Source: Planctomycetota bacterium
Lineage (GTDB): Bacteria > Planctomycetota > SZUA-567 > H5-PLA8
Assembly: GCA_023150555.1 (NCBI GenBank)
Contig: JAKLKQ010000023.1
Coordinates: 28,425-92,424 of the forward strand
Length of the DNA: 64,000 nucleotides
Direction of reading: 5' to 3'
Shown: positions 42,704 through 52,249 of the stretch, piece by piece
Numbering within the stretch: the first letter of the stretch is position 1
How the letters are laid out: each line of letters begins with the position of its first letter
Position numbers and translations under genes: made by a program
Notes under the pieces: model-generated
The model's input: the letters and a program-made list of their open reading frames with translations, nothing else
The model's database searches: none
What the model was told of the DNA's origin: nothing

Positions 42704-44399
42704 GGGGTGTGCGCGTGGCCGCGACGGCCGGCTGGAAGGTGTCGTAGAAGAACGGCGGTTCGTAGGTCTTTCCGCGGCGCAGGCGGCGTTCCTCGCGCCA
42801 GAGCTTGAAGCGCACGAAGCGGCCCAGCAGCGGGGCGGTCAGGCGCGCTTTAAGGCCGAACTCGCGGTAGATCTCTTTCAGTGTCTCGGCGATCTTCGCG
42901 GACAGGTCGGGCTGGCGGCGGAAGCGCCGCCGCGCGGCCCAGACCATCGCGGCGTAGCTGAGCCCCAAGTCCCGCGCCATCCACCGGAAGCGCCGGCGGA
43001 TGCGCGGGTCGGGGTGGGCCTTGTAGCGCCGCCAGCCCAGCAGCAGGGTGCGGGCCACGCGCACCAGGCTGGGGCCGTTGGTCTCGAAGTCGCGGTGGAA
43101 GGCGCGCAGCAGGAACTCGCTCTCCAGCCCGTCCTTGATGTGCGGGTGGCGCCAGTTGAAGCGCGCTTGCCCGTGCGCGTCGGCCTCGCCGCATTCGGCC
43201 GTATCCAGCAGCGAGCCGGCAGCCTGGTGTTCCTGGTGCAGCGGCGTGCCGGGGATGGGGGTGTAGAGCATGAACTGGTGGAACTCGGTGTCGTGCGCGA
43301 CGGCGTGTTCGATGACCTCGTCGATGTTCTCCGGCGCGTGGTTCTCCATCCCGATGATCGTGCTGCCGACCACGCAGATGCCGTGGGCGCGCAGTTCGCG
43401 CACGACCTGTTGCGTGTCGGCGCCGCTGAGTTTCTCGTAGTTGGCGTCCTTGCCTTCCAGGCCCATCCAGACCCACGCGATGCCGAGCCCGATGAGCTGC
43501 TCCATCGTGTAGGTGCGCAGTACGTTCGCCGAACTGAAGACGTACAGCGCCCACGCCTTGCCGTGCTGCGCCATCAGCTCCAGCAGCCGCAGTGCGCGGC
43601 GGCGATGCAGCAGGAAGTTCTCGTCCATGACGAAGAACGAACGCACCTTCATGCGCCGTTCCATCTCGCTCATGATCGTGAAGAGTTCGTCGCCGGTCTC
43701 GTAGAAGTGTTCGAACTTCCCGCGCCCGCCGAACATCGCGGAGGTCGAGCAGAAGTTGCAGCCCATCGGGCAGCCCACGCTGGGGATCAGCGCCGCCGCC
43801 GTGTCGCCCCGGCCGGACGCCAGGGACAGGCCCATGGCGCGGGCGTGGATGCCGCTGAGGATCAGCGGGTGCTTCACGGGCTGGTGTTCGTCTTCGCCCA
43901 GGAAGCGCCGCATCCAGCGCACGCCTTCGCCGCGAACGACGTGGTCGGCGCCCGTGCGCTGCTGCAAACCGGGCAGGTTGGCGACGTGCCCGCCGATGAC
44001 GATGGTGGCCTTAGGCAGGTGCTCGCGGACCAGCGCGCACATCTTCTCGACCTTGCCCACGTTGGGGATGATCGCGCCGATGCCGACGACGTCGTAGTTT
44101 CCGGCCTTCAGTTCGGCGACGAAGCGGTCCAGCGAGGGGAAATCCAGCAGCGTGCACGGGGCCTGGAGGTTGGCCTGAATCAGCATCAGGCCCCAGCTGC
44201 GGTGGAACATGCGCAGCGAGAAGCCCTGCTGCACGCGCGTGACCTGGTTGTGGTAGAGCTCCATCGGGTTGACCGCGCGGCTGCCGAACTCGTCGTCCTG
44301 AGCGTAGGGTCCGAAGACGCTGCTGAGCAACACGCGGGCGCGCGAGCCCTTTGGGTGAATGGGATGGGCGGCAGGAATCGACGTTGTGCTGGCGATCAT
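42684..44399 (-). CDS. B12-binding radical SAM enzyme
   Basis: With the start at 44399 this is 571 residues; in-frame alternatives are ATG at 44447 and GTG at 44555, and none has a ribosome site. The N-terminal cobalamin-binding-like domain (about 25-150) is Rossmann-like (DVVGIGAIIPNVGKV, TIVIGGHVANL) but lacks an obvious DxHxxG motif. The radical SAM core (about 190-420) carries CPMGCNFC, the CxxxCxxC cluster motif, then EGKDANYEKLSGAD and GMENHAPENIDEV. The C-terminal 140 residues are Arg-rich and helical. Substrate unknown; relatives modify hopanoids, lipids or antibiotics, but nothing here points to one. Confidence 0.85.
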   Translation of the reverse strand: MIASTTSIPAAHPIHPKGSRARVLLSSVFGPYAQDDEFGSRAVNPMELYHNQVTRVQQGFSLRMFHRSWGLMLIQANLQAPCTLLDFPSLDRFVAELKAGNYDVVGIGAIIPNVGKVEKMCALVREHLPKATIVIGGHVANLPGLQQRTGADHVVRGEGVRWMRRFLGEDEHQPVKHPLILSGIHARAMGLSLASGRGDTAAALIPSVGCPMGCNFCSTSAMFGGRGKFEHFYETGDELFTIMSEMERRMKVRSFFVMDENFLLHRRRALRLLELMAQHGKAWALYVFSSANVLRTYTMEQLIGLGIAWVWMGLEGKDANYEKLSGADTQQVVRELRAHGICVVGSTIIGMENHAPENIDEVIEHAVAHDTEFHQFMLYTPIPGTPLHQEHQAAGSLLDTAECGEADAHGQARFNWRHPHIKDGLESEFLLRAFHRDFETNGPSLVRVARTLLLGWRRYKAHPDPRIRRRFRWMARDLGLSYAAMVWAARRRFRRQPDLSAKIAETLKEIYREFGLKARLTAPLLGRFVRFKLWREERRLRRGKTYEPPFFYDTFQPAVAATRTPLTAPRP

Positions 44400-44633
44400 G
44401 GAGGGGTGTCCGGGTTGTGGCGTCCGCGCGCGGCGCGGGCGAGCCATGGGATCGAAAGAAAACGAAGAGCAAACATTCAGCCTAGCGTTGCGGCCCCGAG
44501 GGTCAACGCTAAAACGCCTATAAGCACCTATTCTTGTCCTTTTATGGCCGGACACGGGGTAGCCGGGGGCTTGGGGCAGCGTGGGTTTATAAGGAGGCGA
44601 AGCCGGTTGGGCCCGGGAGAACCGGCCGGCGGG

Positions 44634-45104
44634 TCACTCGCCTTCGTCCTCTTCCTGCTCGTCGACGTCCCCGTCCTCACCGCGACCGGAATCGTCGTCA
44701 TCCGCGTCGAAGGCTTCGTCCTCGTCGCGGGCGAGCAGGCCCTGTTCCTCGAGCTCCTGGCACTTCACGCACAGGTCGGCGAAGGGCAGGGCTTCCAGGC
44801 GGGCTTTGGGGATCGACGTGTTGCACTCGTCGCAGGTCCCGTAGCTGCCTTCGCGGATGCGGCGCAGCGCGGACTCGACCTTGTGCAGCAGTTCCTCTTC
44901 GCTCTCCATGGTGATGAAGGCGAAGTTCTGTTCGTAGACGTCGCTGGCGTTCTCGGCCTCATCCTGCGGGGCCTTGGAGTTCTCGGTGGACTCGGTGGAG
45001 CTTGCCGCGTCGGCGGCGAGGTTCTTCACCTGGCCCAGCAGGGCCTCTCGCTTGTCCAGCAGGACTTCACGGAAGGAGGCGATCTCCTTCTTGGTCAGCG
45101 GCAT
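44634..45104 (-). CDS. DksA/TraR-type zinc-finger protein with acidic tail
   Basis: This 156-residue protein begins MPLTKKEIASFREVLLDKREALLG, a DksA-like coiled-coil start. Residues about 90-125 hold the zinc finger CDEC-x17-CVKC. The last 30 residues are almost entirely Asp and Glu, longer than in DksA. DksA proteins enter the RNA polymerase secondary channel and act with ppGpp; whether the tip residues needed for that are present cannot be judged. It is divergent from guaB-guaA, whose product pool (GTP) is linked to the same response. Confidence 0.85.
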   Translation of the reverse strand: MPLTKKEIASFREVLLDKREALLGQVKNLAADAASSTESTENSKAPQDEAENASDVYEQNFAFITMESEEELLHKVESALRRIREGSYGTCDECNTSIPKARLEALPFADLCVKCQELEEQGLLARDEDEAFDADDDDSGRGEDGDVDEQEEDEGE

Positions 45105-45209
45105 GGGGACGGTTCTCCGGGGGATGCGGCTTCCGATGCGGGGCTCTCGTGTGTCGCGGCGTACTCTCATATTCCCGGCGAACGCGGAGTCAAGGCCTTT
45201 CGTGCGTGA

Positions 45210-46925
<1,716 letters not shown>

Positions 46926-46991
46926 CGAATGCGGAATTCGCATTGAGGATTATTCAGCCGATAGCTGACCGCTGAAAGCCGAGAGCCAAAA

Positions 46992-48533
46992 ATGTCACAC
47001 CAGACCGTATTCGTCGTGGACTTCGGAGCCCAGTACGCGCAGCTGATCGCGCGGCGCGTGCGCGAGGCCAACGTCTTTTGCAAGATCGTGCCCTACACCC
47101 GCGCGCTGGAAGCCGCCCGCGCCGAGAAGCCCGCGGCGCTGATCTTCAGCGGCGGCCCGGCCAGCGTCTACGCCGACGGCGCGCCGCGCATGGACAGGGC
47201 CATCTTCGAGTTGGGCATCCCGATCCTGGGCATCTGCTACGGCGTGCAGTTCACCGCCTTCACGCTGGGCGGGAAGGTCGAGAAGCAGAACCGCCGCGAG
47301 TACGGCCACGCGGTGATCAGCGTCGTCGAGCCCGGCGAACTGCTGGCGGGCATCGGCGACCGCACCGAGGTCTGGATGTCTCACGGCGACGCGCTGACGG
47401 CGCCGCCGCCGGGCTTCAAGGTGCTCGCCAAGACTTCCGACTGCCCGCTGGCCGCCATCGGCGACCCGGTAAAGAAGATCTACGGCGTGCAGTTTCACCC
47501 CGAAGTCACGCACACGCCAAAGGGCCGCGAGATCCTGCGCAACTTCCTCTACAACATCGCCGGCCTGCGCGGCGACTGGAAGATGGCCAATTTCATCGAA
47601 GAGCAGAAGAATCTCATCCGCGCGAAGGTCGGCGACGCGCGCGTGATCCTGGGCCTGTCCGGCGGCGTGGATAGCTCGGTGGCGGCCGTGCTGATCCACG
47701 AGGCTATCGGCGAGCAGCTGCAGTGCATCTTCGTCGACAACGGTCTGCTGCGGAAGAACGAGCGCGATCGCGTGGAGCGCACCTTCCGCGGGCACTTCCA
47801 TATCCCGCTGACCGTCATCGACGCCGGCGCTCAGTTCCTGTCCGCGCTGAAGGGCGTGAGCGATCCCGAGAAGAAGCGCGTGATCATCGGGCACGAGTTC
47901 GTGCGCGTCTTCGAGGAACAGGCCCGCAAGGTCCAGGGCGCGCGCTTCCTCGCGCAGGGCACGCTGTACCCGGACGTGATCGAGTCCGTCAGCGCGCATG
48001 GCGGGCCGACCTCGACGATCAAGACGCATCACAACGTCGGCGGGCTGCCGGCGGACCTCGGGCTATCGCTGCTCGAACCGTTCCGGGAACTCTTCAAGGA
48101 CGAAGTCCGGCTGATCGGCGTCGAACTGGGCGTCTCGGAAGACATCGTCTGGCGCCAGCCCTTCCCGGGGCCGGGCCTGGGCGTGCGCATCATCGGGCCG
48201 ATCGACGCCGAGCGCGTGAAGCTGCTGCAGGACGCCGACGAGATCGTGCAGGAGGAGATCCAGGCCGCGGGGCTGTACCGCCGCCTGTGGCAGTCCTTCG
48301 CCGTGCTGCTGCCGGTGCGAAGCGTCGGCGTGCTGGGCGACGAGCGCGCCTACGGCGAGACGATCGCGCTGCGCGCCGTCGAGTCCACCGACGCGATGAC
48401 CGCCGACTGGGCGCGGTTGCCCTACGAAGTGCTGGGGCGCATCAGCGCGCGGATCATGAACGAAGTGCGCGGCATCAACCGCGTCGTCTACGATATCTCG
48501 CAGAAGCCGCCGTCCACCATCGAGTGGGAATAA
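46992..48533 (+). CDS. guaA: GMP synthase (glutamine-hydrolysing)
   Basis: This enzyme aminates XMP to GMP using glutamine and ATP. The 513-residue protein has a class I glutamine amidotransferase domain (1-195) with the nucleophile in GICYGVQ and the His/Glu pair in QFHPEVTHT. The ATP pyrophosphatase domain begins at about 200 with the PP-loop GLSGGVDSSV, and the C-terminal dimerisation domain contains RQPFPGPGLGVRI and the final IEWE. The space before it contains the degenerate word GCCGATAGCTGACCGCTGAAAG, cut short here. It probably shares the guaB transcript. Confidence 0.97.
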   Translation: MSHQTVFVVDFGAQYAQLIARRVREANVFCKIVPYTRALEAARAEKPAALIFSGGPASVYADGAPRMDRAIFELGIPILGICYGVQFTAFTLGGKVEKQNRREYGHAVISVVEPGELLAGIGDRTEVWMSHGDALTAPPPGFKVLAKTSDCPLAAIGDPVKKIYGVQFHPEVTHTPKGREILRNFLYNIAGLRGDWKMANFIEEQKNLIRAKVGDARVILGLSGGVDSSVAAVLIHEAIGEQLQCIFVDNGLLRKNERDRVERTFRGHFHIPLTVIDAGAQFLSALKGVSDPEKKRVIIGHEFVRVFEEQARKVQGARFLAQGTLYPDVIESVSAHGGPTSTIKTHHNVGGLPADLGLSLLEPFRELFKDEVRLIGVELGVSEDIVWRQPFPGPGLGVRIIGPIDAERVKLLQDADEIVQEEIQAAGLYRRLWQSFAVLLPVRSVGVLGDERAYGETIALRAVESTDAMTADWARLPYEVLGRISARIMNEVRGINRVVYDISQKPPSTIEWE

Positions 48534-48548
48534 AGGCGCAGCGCCTTT
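48532..48548. terminator. weak shared hairpin between guaA and the LRR gene
   Basis: AAAGGC (48532-48537) and GCCTTT (48543-48548) pair around GCAGC, immediately after the guaA stop and before the convergent gene's stop. It has A and T in the stem ends but no separate T run. Confidence 0.4.
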
Positions 48549-48551
48549 CGG

Positions 48552-49499
48552 CTACGAGCCTTCCTTCTTCGATCCTTCGGACTTTGTCTCTTCGCTCTTG
48601 GGCGCGGCGCGGCCGCCGGCGGGGCCCTTCTTCGGCGAGCCTTCCATGAAGGACTTTTCGCTCTCGATCTTCGTGTTGGGCAGCGCCGCGCGCAGGTCCG
48701 CGACGCCCTGTTCGGTGACCTTCGTGCCCTTCAGGAAGACCTGCTTCAGCTTCGTCAGCCCCTTCAGGTGCGCTATGGCCGCGTCGCCGACGGGGCAGTT
48801 GCTGAGGTCCAGCACTTCCAGCGCGGCCAGGCCCTTCAAGTGCTCCAGGCTCGCGTCGTCCAGCGGAAGTTCGTAGAGCACCAGGCGGGTCATGGAAGTC
48901 ATGCCGGCGAGGTGCTTCAGACCCGCGGCGGTGACCTTGCTCTTGCCCAGCGAGATGCCGCCCAGGTCCTTCAGCACGGCGAGTTTCTCGAGCCCCGCGT
49001 CGCCGACGTTGGTCTCGCGCAGGCCCAGCCACTGCAGCTTCGTAAGTTTGACCAGGTGCGCGACGCCTTCGTCGCCGACCGGCGTGCCGGCCAAGCCCAG
49101 GCGTTCGACGTTGACGAGGTTCGCGAGGTTGGCGACGGCCTCGTCGCCGATCTGCGTGTAGGCCAGGTGCAGGTTCTTCAATCCCGTGCGGTCCTTGATG
49201 TGGACCAGGCCGCTGCCGTCCAGCGGCACGCGTTCGGCACCGATGCTGGTCAACTCCGGGAAGGCCGTCAGATGCGCGAAGTCCGCGTCGCTGCCTTTGG
49301 TCGTCGAGAGCGTCACGCCGATGACGGGCTTCTCGGGCTTCGAGTTGTCGGTGCGTAGCGTCGCGCCGGCCTTCGCGAGGGCTTCTTTGGCGGCCTCGGG
49401 TGTCTCGGCCTCGGGCTTGGGCGCATCTTCCGCACGCGCGGACGCGGCCATGAATCCCAGGGCCAGGACGGCGGCGAGGATGTATCGAATCGCGGGCAT
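48552..49499 (-). CDS. secreted leucine-rich repeat protein
   Basis: This 315-residue protein has AAGGAGG before the ATG and a signal peptide (about 1-23, ending ASARAE). Residues about 80-280 are leucine-rich repeats of 23-24 residues with the pattern L-x-x-L-x-L-x-x-T-x-[VIL]-x-D-x-[GA]-L, as in LKNLHLAYTQIGDEAVANL and VERLGLAGTPVGDEGVAHL. This D-x-G type is very common in planctomycete extracytoplasmic proteins. The C-terminal 35 residues are a Lys/Ser/Gly tail. Binding partner unknown. Confidence 0.88.
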   Translation of the reverse strand: MPAIRYILAAVLALGFMAASARAEDAPKPEAETPEAAKEALAKAGATLRTDNSKPEKPVIGVTLSTTKGSDADFAHLTAFPELTSIGAERVPLDGSGLVHIKDRTGLKNLHLAYTQIGDEAVANLANLVNVERLGLAGTPVGDEGVAHLVKLTKLQWLGLRETNVGDAGLEKLAVLKDLGGISLGKSKVTAAGLKHLAGMTSMTRLVLYELPLDDASLEHLKGLAALEVLDLSNCPVGDAAIAHLKGLTKLKQVFLKGTKVTEQGVADLRAALPNTKIESEKSFMEGSPKKGPAGGRAAPKSEETKSEGSKKEGS

Positions 49500-49604
49500 G
49501 AATGGGCCTCCTTGTATAAGGATGCGACGGACAATAAGGAGTCTAATTCACCCCGTTGCGGGGCCAACCGGGTTTTCGAAGGGTGTGGTAGGGCTACTGG
49601 ATTG

Positions 49605-51302
49605 CTAGCGGTCGCGCACGTCCAGCTTCGCGCCGGGGTCGGCGCGCTGGCCGCCGGTGTGCTTGCAGTTGATGAGCGTCAGCGTGCTGCGGTCGGCGGC
49701 GATGATGTCGCCTTCGATGGTGCAATTGACCAGCGTCAGCTTCGAGTCGTCGTGCGCGACGATGCGGCAGGCGATGCGGCTGTCGCGAACGTCCATGGTG
49801 CTGTGGTCCTTGCTGCCGAAGTAGCCGCCGCTGCCGTCGCAGGTGCTGTCGGCGATGGTCATGCGCGAGAAGGCGAACGTGAGGGCCTCGCCGAAGAGGC
49901 AGTCCTCGACCTTCACGTTGGCCTGCTCCGTGCCGTAGATGTTCCACGTCTGCACCGAGGAACCCTTCAGGTCGAGCGCGATCTTCGAAGCGAGCACGGG
50001 TTCGGCGCCGTAACGCAGGCCGTTCTTCAGGCCGCGCACCGTGGCGGATTCCTTGCTCTTGAAGAGCAACCCCGTCGTACGAAGGGTGGCGTCGCGCACC
50101 ATCAGCTGGTTGCCTTCGCTCGGCACCAGGCCCCACATCACGTCCTTTACTGTTGTCATCGTGACGTCCAGGCCCAGGGCCTTGGGCGCGCGCCAGCGGG
50201 CGATCTGCTTGCCGTCGGGCAGGTCCAGGCGCCCGCGCGCGCCGGTCTCGGTGTGCAGCCAGACCAGCACGTCGGTGCAGTCGCTCAAGTTCACCTTTGC
50301 GCCCGGCCACAGGACCATCTCGCCCGGCGTCGTGACGTCTTTGAAGATCAGTTCGCCGCGGTCCTGCACCGTCGCGGTGAGGTTGTGCATGGGGAATTCG
50401 GTCTTCGTGGCGTGCCACGCCGCGCCGGGATTCAGGCCTACGCCCCAGGGCATCGCGGGTGCCAGCTTCACGCCGTCGGTCTCCAGGCGCGCGCCGTCTT
50501 CCACCTGCAGGTTGAACTGGTAGTTGTACGTGCTGGGCACGGCGACGAGGCCGCCTTCGAAGCGCAGCGTCGCGCCCTTCTTAACGAACACGGTGGCGGG
50601 CAACTCGAGCCACGGCGAAGCGACGGTCACCTTCACGCCCTCGGCGATGATCCAGTACCCCTCGATACGCGCCGTCTCCTTCAGCACCGTGTCCTTCGTG
50701 ACGGTCCAGTCCTTCCTGACCAGTTCGGGATCCTTGCGCGTGACGGTGATGTCGTCGAGCCACAGCGTGGCGGGGCCTTCGGGCGAGCGCACGATCGCCG
50801 CCGCGTCCGCGACCGCGAAGCCCGGCTTCAGACGGCCGGGCTCGACGGCGCGCTTCTTCACGGGCGAATCATCGCTGAGCTTGAAGTCCTTCGGCGCCAG
50901 TTCGATCTCCGTCCACCGGTTGGCGGGCAGCATGAAGCCGTGGTGGAACTTCGCGCCGTCGTGGTCCTCCATCGTCACGACGGAAAGTCCGCCGGCGGAA
51001 GACTTGACCTGGAATGCGAGGCGCCTGAGGCCCGTGACGTCCACCTGCGCGCCGATAGCCATGAGTACTCCGGGCTTGCGGCTGTAGTCGATGCGGAAGG
51101 CGCTCTTGCTCTGGCAGGCCGCGCCGGAGGCGTCGTCGAGGCGCGGCGTGAGGAACTCCGGCTTGCGGCCGGCGGTATTGGGCGGCAGGGGGAGTTCCAG
51201 CGCCCAAAACGGCCCGATGCCCGTTTCGAAATCGTAGTGTGCCTCGCTGCACCATGCGCACGAGGCCGTCAGTGCTGCAAGCAGGAAGATGTGCGTTCTC
51301 AT
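49605..51302 (-). CDS. secreted protein with carbohydrate-binding-like domain and right-handed beta-helix
   Basis: This 565-residue protein has a signal peptide of about 20 residues. Residues about 22-190 are beta-rich with YDFETGIGPFW at the start and PATLWLDDITV at the end, the pattern of CBM11/CIA30-like jelly rolls. The rest (about 210-565) shows short strand repeats ending in runs such as STMDVRDSRIACRIVAHDDSKL, typical of a right-handed parallel beta-helix. I see no pectate lyase catalytic motif. It is probably a polysaccharide-binding or -acting protein. No ribosome site precedes the ATG. Confidence 0.65.
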   Translation of the reverse strand: MRTHIFLLAALTASCAWCSEAHYDFETGIGPFWALELPLPPNTAGRKPEFLTPRLDDASGAACQSKSAFRIDYSRKPGVLMAIGAQVDVTGLRRLAFQVKSSAGGLSVVTMEDHDGAKFHHGFMLPANRWTEIELAPKDFKLSDDSPVKKRAVEPGRLKPGFAVADAAAIVRSPEGPATLWLDDITVTRKDPELVRKDWTVTKDTVLKETARIEGYWIIAEGVKVTVASPWLELPATVFVKKGATLRFEGGLVAVPSTYNYQFNLQVEDGARLETDGVKLAPAMPWGVGLNPGAAWHATKTEFPMHNLTATVQDRGELIFKDVTTPGEMVLWPGAKVNLSDCTDVLVWLHTETGARGRLDLPDGKQIARWRAPKALGLDVTMTTVKDVMWGLVPSEGNQLMVRDATLRTTGLLFKSKESATVRGLKNGLRYGAEPVLASKIALDLKGSSVQTWNIYGTEQANVKVEDCLFGEALTFAFSRMTIADSTCDGSGGYFGSKDHSTMDVRDSRIACRIVAHDDSKLTLVNCTIEGDIIAADRSTLTLINCKHTGGQRADPGAKLDVRDR

Positions 51303-51359
51303 GGCGGAATGGACGCCGGAACGGCGTCCTTTGTTACGGCGAAAAACGGCGAGCGAGCG

Positions 51360-52127
51360 TCAGGTGGTTTGGGTGCGCTCGGGGCCGATGGTCTTGTCCT
51401 GGCCGCCTTCCTTATCCTTCTCGGGCGCGGCGGGGGGCGGCGATCCGCCGCCGCCGGCCTCCTTGTCCATGCCCAGCTCGATCTTGAACTGCTTGAGCAG
51501 CTCCTGGCCCTCGAGTTCCTGCGCCTTGCGTTCGATCTCGATGGACTTCATGTCCACGGATTCCTGGGCCATCAACAGGCGGCCTTCGGCGTCGGCGGCC
51601 TTGCCGCGCAGCTTGCTGACCATCTCGTCGTGGGTGGCGTCGACGCCGGCAACTTCGAACTGCTCGAAGACGTCGGCCAGTTCGCTCTTCCACTTCGCGG
51701 CCTCGGCTTCGCGAATCACGCGCATGGCCTCGTCGGTCTTGCGGCGCATCTCGCGCATGTAATTTTCTTTGAGCTTCAGCAGGGACTCGTAGCTGGCCTT
51801 GGCGGCTGCGGTCTGCTGCTGGTTGCGCTCCAGGGCTTCCATGGTGCGCTTGAGTTCGGTGGCGAACTGCCCGGCAAGGCCTTCGTCCTTGGCCAGCAGG
51901 CAGGCCTTGATGCGGGCCTTGAGTTTGCCGATCTGGCTTTCGTATTCGGTGGCTTCGTTCTCGAGCCGCACGATGCCGCCGCGGGCCTTGGCGATGCCCT
52001 CGTTCATCTGCGGGACCTTGTCGCGCATGTCGCGGATGTTCTGCTCGAGGATCGACTTGGGATCCTCCATCGAACTGACCACGCCGCCGAAGAAGGCGCG
52101 GAAGGCGCGTTTAAGTCTCTCCCACAT
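51360..52127 (-). CDS. pspA: PspA/IM30-family membrane stress protein
   Basis: This 255-residue protein is almost entirely helical. It begins with the amphipathic helix region MWERLKRAFRAFFGGVVSSME and EDPKSILEQNIRDMRDKVPQM, characteristic of PspA/Vipp1. The long helical hairpin and end helices run to about 215, followed by a Gly/Pro/Lys-rich tail. PspA oligomers bind stressed inner membranes and keep them sealed. AAGGAG lies ten bases before the ATG. The partners PspB, PspC and PspF are not nearby. Confidence 0.9.
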   Translation of the reverse strand: MWERLKRAFRAFFGGVVSSMEDPKSILEQNIRDMRDKVPQMNEGIAKARGGIVRLENEATEYESQIGKLKARIKACLLAKDEGLAGQFATELKRTMEALERNQQQTAAAKASYESLLKLKENYMREMRRKTDEAMRVIREAEAAKWKSELADVFEQFEVAGVDATHDEMVSKLRGKAADAEGRLLMAQESVDMKSIEIERKAQELEGQELLKQFKIELGMDKEAGGGGSPPPAAPEKDKEGGQDKTIGPERTQTT

Positions 52128-52249
52128 AGGGCGGCTCTCCTTGCCGGTGTGTGCGCGATTTGCCGGGCATTATGGTACGGCGGGGGCGCCGGTGTAAAGG
52201 GGGGAAATCCAGGTGGCGCCAGGGGTTCCGGTGGCGCAGGAGGTCGCGC